Assembly (NCBI GenBank): GCA_031402355.1
Contig: JANNSG010000006.1
Coordinates: 1-15,865, forward strand
DNA: 15,865 bases
Source of the DNA: JACMNW01 sp031402355
GTDB taxonomy: Bacteria; Pseudomonadota; Alphaproteobacteria; Rhodobacterales; Rhodobacteraceae
Direction of reading: 5' to 3'
Translations under genes and position numbers: made by a program
Notes under the pieces: model-generated
What the model was told of the DNA's origin: nothing
Seen by the model: the letters and a program-made list of their open reading frames with translations, nothing else
Databases searched by the model: none
Part shown: piece after piece, positions 6,806-14,338 of the stretch
How the letters are laid out: each line of letters begins with the position of its first letter
Position numbering within the stretch: position 1 is the stretch's first letter

Positions 6806-6840
6806 CCCCTAGGTGTAGGGGTCAAAGCTGCCAAACTCAA
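6806..6840 (-). promoter_or_regulatory. Candidate cysK promoter with overlapping inverted repeat
   Basis: The 81-bp gap between the aminotransferase stop and cysK contains, on the minus strand, TTGAGT (6835-6840) and TACACC (6812-6817) with a 17-bp spacer. The -10 overlaps a perfect inverted repeat, CCCCTA (6806-6811) / TAGGGG (6816-6821), with a 4-base loop. It could be an operator on the promoter or a weak intrinsic hairpin ending the aminotransferase transcript. There is no T-run after it, so I favour the former. The -10 match is poor. Confidence 0.35.
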
Positions 6841-6862
6841 GAACCCTGCCCTGCTTTCGGCT

Positions 6863-8257
6863 TTATGCGGCGACAAACATCCCGTCTGCCTTAAGCCCGG
6901 CGTAAGCTTCATCCAGCGATTTGCGCGCCCGCGCGATCAGCACGTCAATCTCATCCGTCGTGATCACCAACGGTGGCGAGATGATCATGCGGTCGCCGAC
7001 ATGGCGCATCACCAGATTGTTGGCAAAGCACCGCTCGCGGGTGCGAAAGCCCACCTTGCCTGCCTCAGATTTGAACTTGGCACGGGTTTCCTTGTTCGGT
7101 GTCAAAGCCAGCGACCCCATCAGACCTACCAGTTTGGTTTCCCCCACCATCGGATGATCGGCCAACGCGTGCCATTGTTCGGCCAAATAGGGGTGGGCCA
7201 CGTTTTGCACATGCTCCACAAGACCTTCTTCCTGAATGATCCGCAGGTTTTCCAGCGCCACCGCCGCCGCCACCGGATGCCCGGAATAGGTGTAGCCATG
7301 GTTAAAGTCGCCAGACCCTTCGAACGTATGCGCAATCTCGTCACAGACAATCGATCCGCCGATGGGCATATAGCCCGACGACAGCCCCTTGGCGATGGTC
7401 ATGATATGGGGCTTGATCCCAAAGGTCTGCGACCCAAACCAATTGCCCGTGCGCCCAAACCCGGTGATCACCTCATCCGCAATCAGAAGGATGCCATATT
7501 TATCGACGATGCGCTGAATTTCTGGCCAGTAGGTGCTTGGCGGAATAATCACTCCGCCAGCACCCTGCACCGGTTCCGCAATGAACGCGGCCACGTTTTC
7601 AATGCCGAGTTCCAGGATTTTCGCCTCCAGTTCCTGCGCGCGCATCAGCCCGAAGGCTTCGGGCGTCATTTCGCCGCCTTCGGCATACCAATGCGGCTGA
7701 CCGATATGCACTATGCCGTCAATCAACCCGCCATGCGCGTGAATATAGGTCATGCCGCCAAGCGACCCGCCACCCATGGTGGACCCATGGTAGCCATTCT
7801 TGCGGCTGATGAAGATGCGCTTTTGCGGCTGGCCTTTGATATCCCAATAGCGGCGCACGAGGCGGATATTGGTATCATTCGCCTCTGATCCCGATCCCGC
7901 AAAGAACACATGGTTCAAATCGCCCGGTGCCAGTTCGGCAATCTTTGCCGCCAGCGCAATCGCGGGCACATGCGTTGTCATGAAGAAGGTGTTGTAATAG
8001 CACAGTTCCTTGATCTGGCGTGCCGCTACATCGGCCAATTCGTCGCGCCCGTAGCCGATGTTCACGCACCACAGCCCGGCCATGCCGTCGATGATCTTGT
8101 TGCCTTCGCTGTCGGTCAACCACACACCCTTGGCCTGCGTCATCACCCGCGCACCGCGTGCTGCCAATTCACCATTATCGGTGAACGGATGCATATGATG
8201 GGCCGCATCCAGCGCCTGAAGTTCAGCCGTCGGCATATGGTTGGTGATCATGTTCAT
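6863..8257 (-). CDS. Class III PLP aminotransferase (omega-amino acid/polyamine:pyruvate type, SpuC-like)
   Basis: This cytoplasmic fold-type I transaminase moves the terminal amino group of an amine or omega-amino acid to pyruvate or a similar acceptor. Counted from the chosen start it has 464 residues: GSGSEAND at 121-128 (PLP phosphate loop), IADEVITGFGRTG with Asp261, and the Schiff-base Lys290 in MTIAKGLSSGYMPIGG. The overall pattern (GMAGLWCVNIGYGRDELA, then the FNHGYTYSGHPVAAAVALEN region) is close to what I remember of Pseudomonas SpuC putrescine:pyruvate aminotransferase, but beta-alanine, taurine or aromatic amines are possible substrates. An in-frame ATG 90 bases upstream (8347) exists. 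I chose 8257 because GAGG lies seven bases before it and the family starts here. It lies downstream of gntR on the same strand, separated by 99 bp holding two palindromes. Confidence 0.9.
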   Translation of the reverse strand: MNMITNHMPTAELQALDAAHHMHPFTDNGELAARGARVMTQAKGVWLTDSEGNKIIDGMAGLWCVNIGYGRDELADVAARQIKELCYYNTFFMTTHVPAIALAAKIAELAPGDLNHVFFAGSGSEANDTNIRLVRRYWDIKGQPQKRIFISRKNGYHGSTMGGGSLGGMTYIHAHGGLIDGIVHIGQPHWYAEGGEMTPEAFGLMRAQELEAKILELGIENVAAFIAEPVQGAGGVIIPPSTYWPEIQRIVDKYGILLIADEVITGFGRTGNWFGSQTFGIKPHIMTIAKGLSSGYMPIGGSIVCDEIAHTFEGSGDFNHGYTYSGHPVAAAVALENLRIIQEEGLVEHVQNVAHPYLAEQWHALADHPMVGETKLVGLMGSLALTPNKETRAKFKSEAGKVGFRTRERCFANNLVMRHVGDRMIISPPLVITTDEIDVLIARARKSLDEAYAGLKADGMFVAA

Positions 8258-8320
8258 GGGGCGGCCTCGCTGCAAAGAAAATCGGGGGAGTCGGGCATTG
8301 GCCACAACTGCGAGTCCGAC

Positions 8321-8365
8321 AATATGATCAAATTTCGTTGAGTTCAAGAAATTTGATCAAATTTC
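8321..8365. promoter_or_regulatory. Paired palindromes, candidate GntR operators
   Basis: GAAATTTGATCAAATTTC at 8348-8365 is a perfect 18-bp palindrome. AATATGATCAAATT at 8321-8334 repeats its core with one unpaired position. Their centres are 29 bp apart, near three helical turns. The first contains the gntR stop codon. Both lie upstream of the aminotransferase start at 8257, where a regulator encoded next door would be expected to act. Binding by this GntR protein is inference. Confidence 0.55.
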
Positions 8366-9043
8366 TCCATTTGCCAGCGCAAGCCGCACCTGATCCAACC
8401 CCTGCGCAATATCGCGTTCAATTGCGCGGGCCAAAGCGGGGCCATCGCCCGCCCGCATTGCCGCCAGCGCAACCGAATGCTGATCAGGCAGCAGTTGCAC
8501 ATCTTCATGCGCGCACACCACCCGAAGTGACGGCCCAAACCGCAACCAAAGTGAACGCGCAATATCCACTAGGATCGGTGCGCCCGATGCCTCATAAAGC
8601 GCAAAGTGAAAGCGGTGGTTCGCCTCCAGATAGCCATGCACGTTGCCCGCCTGAATGGCGTTATCAACCGCACTATCAATCGCCTCTAGCTGCGCAATCA
8701 ACACGGGCGACATTGCGGCCATAGCCAGATCCGCCAAATGCGGTTCAATTGACAGCCGCGCAAAAGCCACCTGATCGACCAAGGCAGGCGTCAGATGCGG
8801 CACCGATACGCGCCGGTTGCCTTGCGGCAGCAACGCCCCCTCGGCCGCAAGTCGCCTTATCGCCTCGCGCACCGGCGTCATGCCCGCAGCCAAGTCGCGG
8901 ATCAGGCCCTGAATGGTCACCGGTTGCCCCGGTTCCAGATGGCCAAACAGCACCATGTCGCGCAAGCGGCCATAGGTCACCTCATGCGAGGGTATTTTCC
9001 GAATATCAGCGTCCATGCGCCCCAAACCCGCCAGTGTTGACAC
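8357..9043 (-). CDS. GntR-family transcriptional regulator, FCD (FadR-type) subfamily
   Basis: This is a DNA-binding repressor or activator responding to a small carboxylate or amine. Residues about 20-85 form the winged helix (VTYGRLRDMVLFGHLEPGQP, then the recognition segment TPVREAIRRLAAEG). About 90-220 is the all-helical FCD ligand domain, with candidate metal ligands H143 and H146 (NHRFHF) and H189 (DQHS). The start is uncertain: GTG at 9041-9043 gives 228 residues, and ATG at 9014-9016 gives 219. Neither has a strong ribosome-binding site. It precedes the aminotransferase on the same strand and is divergent from the sugar isomerase/dehydrogenase pair, so it could control either unit. 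The palindromes downstream of it favour the aminotransferase. Confidence 0.88.
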   Translation of the reverse strand: MSTLAGLGRMDADIRKIPSHEVTYGRLRDMVLFGHLEPGQPVTIQGLIRDLAAGMTPVREAIRRLAAEGALLPQGNRRVSVPHLTPALVDQVAFARLSIEPHLADLAMAAMSPVLIAQLEAIDSAVDNAIQAGNVHGYLEANHRFHFALYEASGAPILVDIARSLWLRFGPSLRVVCAHEDVQLLPDQHSVALAAMRAGDGPALARAIERDIAQGLDQVRLALANGEI

Positions 9044-9075
9044 CAGCTTATGAAGCGCAGGGCGTCTGCAATCAA

Positions 9076-9114
9076 GCGGATAGGCATAATCCGCAGGTTA
9101 GCGCAAACTTTTGC
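9076..9114. promoter_or_regulatory. Two inverted repeats in the divergent gntR / isomerase gap
   Basis: The 151-bp divergent region contains GCGGAT (9076-9081) and ATCCGC (9089-9094) separated by 7 bp, and then GCAAACTTTTGC (9103-9114), a 5-bp-arm palindrome. Both have operator dimensions. They differ from the AATTTGATCAAATT palindromes near 8350, so a different regulator may act here. I see no convincing -35/-10 pair for the plus-strand unit. Confidence 0.3.
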
Positions 9115-9194
9115 TTGGCGGCCCTCTTCCAAGACGTCAAACATCGTGCCACCATCCAGAAGGAAATTGGGCAAACAGCCCCGGAGGGACATCT

Positions 9195-10250
9195 ATGAAA
9201 ACCATGAAGGGCCCCGCCCTGTTTCTGGCACAGTTTGCGGGCGATACAGCGCCGTTTAATTCCTGGGCGGGCATAACCCGCTGGGCGGCAGATATGGGCT
9301 ATGTCGGGGTACAGATCCCAAGCTGGGACGCGCGCATTTTCGATCTGCAGAAAGCTGCAACTTCAAAAACCTATTGCGATGATCTGATCGGCGTCGCCGC
9401 ACAGGCCGGTATTAAGATCACCGAATTGTCCACCCATTTGCAGGGTCAACTTGTTGCCGTTCATCCCGCATATAACGATGCATTTGACGGTTTTGCTGCG
9501 CCGTCCGTGCGCGGCAACCCGAAGGCGCGTCAGGCTTGGGCGGTTGAACAGGTCAAGCTTGCGCTGACCGCATCAAGAAACCTTGGCCTTGATGCTCATG
9601 CGACTTTTTCAGGCGCTCTGGCCTGGCCCTATATTTACCCATGGCCGCAACGGCCCGCCGGTCTGGTCGAGGCCGCGTTCGATGAATTGGCCAAACGTTG
9701 GCGGCCTATCCTTGACCACGCCGAAGATTGCGGCATTGACGTCTGTTACGAAATTCACCCCGGCGAAGATCTGCATGATGGCGTGACGTTCGAGATGTTT
9801 CTGGACCGCGTGGGCAACCACAAACGCGCCAACATGCTGTATGACCCCAGTCACTACGTTCTGCAACATCTTGATTACCTTGATAACATCGACATCTACC
9901 ATGACCGCATCAAGATGTTCCACGTCAAGGATGCCGAACTGAACCCGACCGGGCGGCAGGGGGTCTATGGCGGCTACCAATCCTGGATCAACCGCGCCGG
10001 GCGCTTCCGCAGCCTGGGCGATGGTCACGTAGATTTCGGATCCATCTTTTCGAAACTCACCCAATACGGCTTTGAAGGCTGGGCGGTGGTCGAATGGGAA
10101 TGCGCCATCAAACACCCAGAAGACGGGGCTCGGGAAGGCGCCGAATTCGTGCGCGCCCATATCATTCGGGTCACCGAACGCGCCTTCGATGATTTCGCGG
10201 ACGGGGGCACGGATCATGCCGCCAACCGCCGCATGTTGGGATTGGAGTGA
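9195..10250 (+). CDS. Xylose-isomerase-like TIM-barrel protein (sugar phosphate isomerase/epimerase family)
   Basis: The 351-residue protein belongs to the AP-endonuclease-2/xylose-isomerase-like superfamily, whose members isomerise, epimerise or dehydrate sugars, inositols and keto-sugars at a divalent metal site. Candidate ligands are Glu186 (CYEIHPGED), Asp217 and His220 (YDPSHYV), His243 (FHVKD) and Glu300 or Glu302 (VVEWEC). The ATG at 9195 has GGAGG seven bases upstream. An in-frame ATG at 9111 is rejected because its extra 28 residues are not family-like and would skip that site. Only 3 bp separate it from the dehydrogenase gene, so the two are one operon. The pairing suggests oxidation followed by isomerisation or hydrolysis of a 3-keto sugar, as in inositol or levoglucosan routes. 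The substrate cannot be read from sequence. Confidence 0.88.
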   Translation: MKTMKGPALFLAQFAGDTAPFNSWAGITRWAADMGYVGVQIPSWDARIFDLQKAATSKTYCDDLIGVAAQAGIKITELSTHLQGQLVAVHPAYNDAFDGFAAPSVRGNPKARQAWAVEQVKLALTASRNLGLDAHATFSGALAWPYIYPWPQRPAGLVEAAFDELAKRWRPILDHAEDCGIDVCYEIHPGEDLHDGVTFEMFLDRVGNHKRANMLYDPSHYVLQHLDYLDNIDIYHDRIKMFHVKDAELNPTGRQGVYGGYQSWINRAGRFRSLGDGHVDFGSIFSKLTQYGFEGWAVVEWECAIKHPEDGAREGAEFVRAHIIRVTERAFDDFADGGTDHAANRRMLGLE

Positions 10251-10253
10251 CCT

Positions 10254-11423
10254 ATGGCCATCACCGGCGCACATGTCGCACGCGCACCCCGCATCAGGCT
10301 TGGCATGGTCGGCGGTGGCCGTGACGCTTTTATCGGGGCTGTCCACCGCATCGCCTCGCGGATTGATGACCAATATGAACTGGTTGCAGGGTGTTTTTCA
10401 TCCAGTGCTGAAAAATCTCTGGCCTCCGCTGCCGATCTGGGCGTGCCCCGCGCCTACAGCAGTTTTGCGGACATGGCCGCGCGTGAGGCGCGGCGCAAGG
10501 ATGGTATCGAGGTGGTGGCCATCGTCACCCCAAACCACATGCACGCGCCGGTGGCGCTGCAATTCCTGAAACGCGGGATTCATGTGATCTGCGACAAACC
10601 GCTGACTGCGACCCTGCCAGAGGCTAAGAAACTGGCAAAGGCGGCCGAAGCCTCGGGCGTCATTTTTGCGCTGACACACAATTACACCGGCTATCCGATG
10701 GTTCGGCAGGCGAAAGCCATGGTTGATGCGGGCACGCTGGGCGATATTCGTCTGGTGCAAGCGGAATATGCGCAGGATTGGTTAGCCGAACCCTTGGAAA
10801 ACTCCGGCCAAAAGCAGGCCGACTGGCGCACGGATCCGGCCCGTACCGGGGCGGGTGGCTCAACCGGCGATATCGGCACCCACGCCTTCAACCTTGCAAA
10901 TTTCGTAAGCGGGCTGACGTTGGATAGCCTATGCGCTGATTTGCAAAGCTTTGTTCCGGGCCGCAGGGTGGATGACAACGCCCATGTGATGATGCGTTAT
11001 CAAGGCGGCGCGCGCGGCATGCTGTGGTGCAGTCAGGTCGCGTCAGGCTGTGAAAACGGTCTGCGCTTGCGGGTTTTCGGGACCAAGGCGGGTATTGAAT
11101 GGGCGCAAGAAGACCCTAATTATCTGTGGGTTACACCTCTTGGCGCACCGCGCTACCGCCTGACGCGTGGCGGGGCCGGATCGGGACCAGAGGCCGCCCG
11201 CGTCAGCCGCGTTCCCCCCGGCCACCCCGAAGGCTATCTCGAAGGTTTTGCCAATATCTATGCCGAGGCAGCGAGGGCCATTCTTGCCCGGCGAGATGGC
11301 ACAGCTTTGGACAGCGCGGTTACTTTTCCGGGTTTGCAAGAGGGCCTGGAAGGCGTCGCTTTCGTGGATGCCTGCGTGCGGTCGTCGAAACGCAACGGCG
11401 CCTGGACCAAGCTCGCACTATAA
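10254..11423 (+). CDS. Gfo/Idh/MocA-family NAD(P)-dependent oxidoreductase
   Basis: This 389-residue cytoplasmic dehydrogenase acts on a sugar, polyol or glycoside. The N-terminal Rossmann fold has MVGGGRDAFIG at 18-28 and NHMHAP at 94-99. The catalytic lysine is K115 in CDKP (EKP motif). The C-terminal domain shows GGSTGDIGTHAFNL with Asp206 and His210, the usual catalytic pair, and later the GHPEGYLEGFANIY segment. The ATG at 10254 lies 3 bp after the isomerase stop, with GGAG inside the end of that gene. The first 12 residues before RIRLGMVGG are longer than in many relatives, so the true start could be slightly later. It converges with trgB, with 32 bp between the stops. Confidence 0.9.
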   Translation: MAITGAHVARAPRIRLGMVGGGRDAFIGAVHRIASRIDDQYELVAGCFSSSAEKSLASAADLGVPRAYSSFADMAAREARRKDGIEVVAIVTPNHMHAPVALQFLKRGIHVICDKPLTATLPEAKKLAKAAEASGVIFALTHNYTGYPMVRQAKAMVDAGTLGDIRLVQAEYAQDWLAEPLENSGQKQADWRTDPARTGAGGSTGDIGTHAFNLANFVSGLTLDSLCADLQSFVPGRRVDDNAHVMMRYQGGARGMLWCSQVASGCENGLRLRVFGTKAGIEWAQEDPNYLWVTPLGAPRYRLTRGGAGSGPEAARVSRVPPGHPEGYLEGFANIYAEAARAILARRDGTALDSAVTFPGLQEGLEGVAFVDACVRSSKRNGAWTKLAL

Positions 11424-11447
11424 CCCGTCAATACAGAAGGCTTTTGG

Positions 11448-11470
11448 CAAAATCCTCATGCAGGATTTTG
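11448..11470. terminator. Bidirectional hairpin terminator between the convergent units
   Basis: CAAAATCCT (11448-11456) and AGGATTTTG (11462-11470) form a perfect 9-bp stem with loop CATGC. The arms give A-rich and T-rich flanks in both directions, suiting termination of both the plus-strand dehydrogenase transcript and the minus-strand trgB transcript. The loop and right arm lie within the last codons of trgB (its stop is at 11456-11458). Confidence 0.65.
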
Positions 11471-12583
11471 GGCAGCCTGCAGCCGGCCTCGTTCGCCCTG
11501 CAACCAAAGCGCGGTCAGAATCAGGGGGGCATTGGCAATCTCGCCCGTGCTGACCATCTGCATCAAGACATCAAACGGAACCAGATGGCCGCGAATATCT
11601 TCGGCTTCATCTTCAACACCAAAAATGCCGGCCGCGCCGTCGGGCAGGTCGGCCAGGGCCAGATAGGAATACAGAAATTCGGTCTTGGCCCCGGTTGACG
11701 GGTAATAGTGTGCAACCGGGATCAGGGCCCCCAGTGTCAGACCGGCCTCTTCGATGGCTTCGCGGTGTGCCGCGTGCTCTGGCGTCTCGCCGGGGTCTAT
11801 GCGCCCTGCTATCGCCTCCAGATGCCAAGGGTTTGCATCACCGCGCGCATAGGGGCCAGCGCGGAACTGCTCGACCAACAGCACACGGTCGCGCACCGGA
11901 TCATAGGGCAGCACCGTCACTGCATCGCCGGTGACAAAGGTTGCACGGTTTACCACCGGGCTCATGGTCCCGTCAAAGCGGCGGAACCGAAGATCGTATT
12001 CCTCGACGCTGAAGAAATTTGCGTAGGGAAAATGGCGTATCTGCACATCAACATCGCCTGCCGCCATCGTCCGGCGTACGGTGGCAGGCGCGGGCAAAGC
12101 TGCCCTGACACGCGACGCCCCACGCACCATCATGGCGCCGCGCCGCCGCGCAACGGTGGCGGCATCTGTCCGGCCAAAATGCGCCATCATATCCGTGGCC
12201 ATTGCAACAACGGTCTCGCCCCAGACCTCAGCCCAATCGGACAACACCCACGGCCGACCCGGCGCCCAGACGCTAGTGTCGGGGAAGTAAGCGATTGCCG
12301 ATTCGGCACCTGCGCCGGTGGTCACCATCAGGTGCCGCTGTTCCGCCTGATAGCTGCCTGTATAGAAATCCAACCGCGCCAGATCGGCATCGGTCAAGCC
12401 GCGCACCAGAACCCCTTTTGCAAGTGCCTCAGGCCGGGCCTCGATCATCGGAAACGCCTGGTCATGGACCCAAGACACTGCATATCCCGGCAAATCTGCG
12501 GCTGCGCTGTCCGCTTTTCGCGCGAGGATCACCTGCAGCAGCGGCGGATGGCACAGCGTTCCAAAGAAGAAAAGACTTGCCAA
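11456..12583 (-). CDS. trgB: TrgB: fused gamma-glutamylcyclotransferase-like / Nudix hydrolase
   Basis: Two domains are visible in 375 residues. Residues about 1-140 are a GGCT/AIG2-like fold beginning FFFGTLCHPPLL. Residues about 190-365 are an ADP-ribose-pyrophosphatase-like Nudix domain with a complete box from G260: GRIDPGETPEHAAH, then REAIEEAGL (Glu266, Arg274-Glu275, Glu278-Glu279). The Nudix half should hydrolyse ADP-ribose or a related nucleoside diphosphate. In the GGCT half the usual Asp-x-x-Glu-Gly stretch reads LDFYTGSY, with Thr75 where I expect the catalytic Glu. The start is TTG at 12581-12583, four bases after the trgA stop, with GGGA eight bases upstream. No ATG fits because the fold begins at once. 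trgA-trgB were described as tellurite-resistance genes in Rhodobacter sphaeroides; the biochemical role is unclear. Confidence 0.85.
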   Translation of the reverse strand: MASLFFFGTLCHPPLLQVILARKADSAAADLPGYAVSWVHDQAFPMIEARPEALAKGVLVRGLTDADLARLDFYTGSYQAEQRHLMVTTGAGAESAIAYFPDTSVWAPGRPWVLSDWAEVWGETVVAMATDMMAHFGRTDAATVARRRGAMMVRGASRVRAALPAPATVRRTMAAGDVDVQIRHFPYANFFSVEEYDLRFRRFDGTMSPVVNRATFVTGDAVTVLPYDPVRDRVLLVEQFRAGPYARGDANPWHLEAIAGRIDPGETPEHAAHREAIEEAGLTLGALIPVAHYYPSTGAKTEFLYSYLALADLPDGAAGIFGVEDEAEDIRGHLVPFDVLMQMVSTGEIANAPLILTALWLQGERGRLQAAQNPA

Positions 12584-12587
12584 GTTG

Positions 12588-13028
12588 TTAGTCCCAGCGC
12601 TTGCGGGCCCATTCAGTCACGGCCCCGCCGATCAAGCCGCCCACCAAAAATGTGCCCAGAACCGCCGGATCCAACAGCAAACGACCATAATCCAGCATGA
12701 TCCCGAAGGCGGCTGTCACCGCTTCCATCGGCCCGTCATACCGCAATTGCATCGACCGGGTGATCATCTCGCTGATGGAAAACACCAGAAGCGCCCAGAT
12801 CACGATCGTAATCGCCGTGCGCACACCCGACCCCATCGCATCGCGGTACCCATGCCCGGCCAACCGCCCCATCAGGAACCAACCGTTGAGCAAACCGATC
12901 GCAGCGCTGACTTCGAAGAAATAGCCAAGCTGAATGCCCTCTGGCAGCACCGGCTTGACCGCAGTCGCAGCGATTGCTCCGAAAAACGCAAAACAAATGG
13001 CGGCAACGATCTTAGCGGCTGTGGGCAT
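12588..13028 (-). CDS. trgA: TrgA-family integral membrane protein
   Basis: The product is a 146-residue hydrophobic inner-membrane protein with about four predicted helices, around residues 5-23, 37-54, 70-90 and 122-139. It begins MPTAAKIVAA and contains the KPVLPEGIQLG loop, which I associate with the TrgA family of Rhodobacterales. No catalytic motif is visible. It lies 6 bp after the cfa stop and 4 bp before the trgB start, so it is the middle of a tight operon. AAGG about nine bases before the ATG can serve as ribosome-binding site. TrgA is linked genetically with TrgB to tellurite tolerance, but the mechanism is not known. Identification rests on the family pattern plus the trgB neighbour. 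Confidence 0.8.
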   Translation of the reverse strand: MPTAAKIVAAICFAFFGAIAATAVKPVLPEGIQLGYFFEVSAAIGLLNGWFLMGRLAGHGYRDAMGSGVRTAITIVIWALLVFSISEMITRSMQLRYDGPMEAVTAAFGIMLDYGRLLLDPAVLGTFLVGGLIGGAVTEWARKRWD

Positions 13029-13034
13029 GAAGCT

Positions 13035-14246
13035 CTACCTTGGGCGGGTCACTGTGATTTGCACTACATCGCAGTTTCCGCCGTGAAACGCCCCCGCGCA
13101 AGAGGTAAGGTAGAAATTCCACATCCGCCGGAACCGGTCATCAAATCCCATATGGGCCACTTCATCCCAGCGACGGTTGAAGGTGTCATGCCAGCGACGC
13201 AGGGTCTGGCTGTAACTTTGGCCAAATTCGATAGAGTTGCGAATGGTCAGACCCGCCCGCTTCACCTCATCCCGCAATGCCATGGGCGACGGCAACATAC
13301 CCCCCGGAAAGATATATTTCTGAATGAAATCAACGCCGCGTTGGTAAACTTCCCACCGCTTGTCCTGCACTGTGATGATCTGCAATGTCGCGTGGCGCCC
13401 CGGTTTCAGCCGGTCGCGCAGGGTGTCGAAATAGACAGGCCAATAGCGCTGACCAACGGCTTCGAACATCTCAATGCTGGCAATGCCGTCGTAAGACCCG
13501 CGCTCATCGCGGTAATCCTGCATCTTGATTTCTACCCGGTCCGACAGCCCCGCCTTGGCAATCCGCGCCACCGCATAGTCATGTTGGGCCTGGCTGATGG
13601 TCAATCCGGTGACCTTCAGGCCGCGTTCCTTGGCTGCATATTCGGCAAACCCGCCCCAACCGCAGCCAATTTCCAGCACATGATCGCCGGGCATTGCCCC
13701 CATCTCGTCGACCATGCTGGCGTATTTCAGCATCTGCGCGTCTTCCAGGCTTTCCTCGCCAGTGACAAACTTTGCCGAAGAATAGGTCATCGTCTGGTCC
13801 AGCCAGAGCCCGTAAAAGTCATTCCCCAGATCGTAGTGATGCGCGATATTCTTGCGCGCCTGGGCCCGTGAATTGCCGCGCAGCCAATGGCGCGCTTTTT
13901 CATAGTTCCGCACGAGGGCCATGCCGGGATAGCCGTCATAGACATGGTTGTTATCGGTATGGATCAAATCCATGAAAGCCTGCAGATCCGGTGTGCTCCA
14001 CCAGCCCTCCAGATAGGCATCGCAAAAACCGAGATCGCCTTCGCGGATAAGCCGGCCGAAGGTGTCGGAATTGTGCACCACCAATTCGGCGACCGGGCCG
14101 GGCTTGCTGCCTTCGGCGCGGAACACCCGGCCATCGGGCAGCACGAAATCGAGCCGCCCGTGTTCCAGTTTTTTCACCACGTCATAAGCAAGACTAAAGT
14201 AGCGCGGCAGACCAGTCTGGCCTTTGGTTGTCATCAGAAACGTCAT
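13035..14246 (-). CDS. cfa: Cyclopropane-fatty-acyl-phospholipid synthase family methyltransferase
   Basis: This 403-residue SAM-dependent enzyme acts on unsaturated acyl chains of membrane phospholipids, adding a methylene bridge or a related modification. Residues 136-150 (HHYDLGNDFYGLWLD) are the family signature. SAM motif I is VLEIGCGWGGF at 190-200, and SIEMFEAVG at 258-265 holds Glu262. YIFPGGMLPS is at 311-320 and Tyr345 is in FGQSY. The E. coli YSC motif is YSSA here (Ser157 for Cys), and the His of its LHTIG segment appears replaced by the LQIITV stretch, so part of the bicarbonate-binding set differs. The start is the ATG at 14244-14246 with GGGGAA just upstream; a second ATG follows four codons later. 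It lies 92 bp after the photolyase and 6 bp before trgA. Confidence 0.9.
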   Translation of the reverse strand: MTFLMTTKGQTGLPRYFSLAYDVVKKLEHGRLDFVLPDGRVFRAEGSKPGPVAELVVHNSDTFGRLIREGDLGFCDAYLEGWWSTPDLQAFMDLIHTDNNHVYDGYPGMALVRNYEKARHWLRGNSRAQARKNIAHHYDLGNDFYGLWLDQTMTYSSAKFVTGEESLEDAQMLKYASMVDEMGAMPGDHVLEIGCGWGGFAEYAAKERGLKVTGLTISQAQHDYAVARIAKAGLSDRVEIKMQDYRDERGSYDGIASIEMFEAVGQRYWPVYFDTLRDRLKPGRHATLQIITVQDKRWEVYQRGVDFIQKYIFPGGMLPSPMALRDEVKRAGLTIRNSIEFGQSYSQTLRRWHDTFNRRWDEVAHMGFDDRFRRMWNFYLTSCAGAFHGGNCDVVQITVTRPR

Positions 14247-14338
14247 GTGTTCCCCGGTGTTTCGTGTATTTTTTTGTGGCCGCCTGCCGCGTCAGACAAT
14301 TGGCCAAGACTATCACCGCACCCTAGCATCACCCTGTC

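Noticed and set aside
6137..7888. 583-codon plus-strand open frame
   Set aside because: It lies antisense to cysK and the aminotransferase, both of which have complete catalytic motifs; it is a high-GC shadow frame.
8258..8347. N-terminal extension of the aminotransferase to the ATG at 8347
   Set aside because: The extra 30 residues are encoded across the regulatory palindrome gap and are unlike the family; a GAGG site supports the start at 8257.
9111..9194. N-terminal extension of the isomerase-like protein
   Set aside because: The ATG at 9195 has a strong GGAGG; the extension reads through the operator region and has no family similarity.
12585..13871. 428-codon plus-strand open frame
   Set aside because: It is antisense to trgA and cfa, with His/Gln/Pro-rich composition and no recognisable domain.
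14247..14338. Alternative-sigma promoter between photolyase and cfa
   Set aside because: I looked for RpoE-like TGATCC/TAAGA and sigma70 pairs on the minus strand and found no pair with proper spacing; cfa may simply be read from the photolyase transcript.
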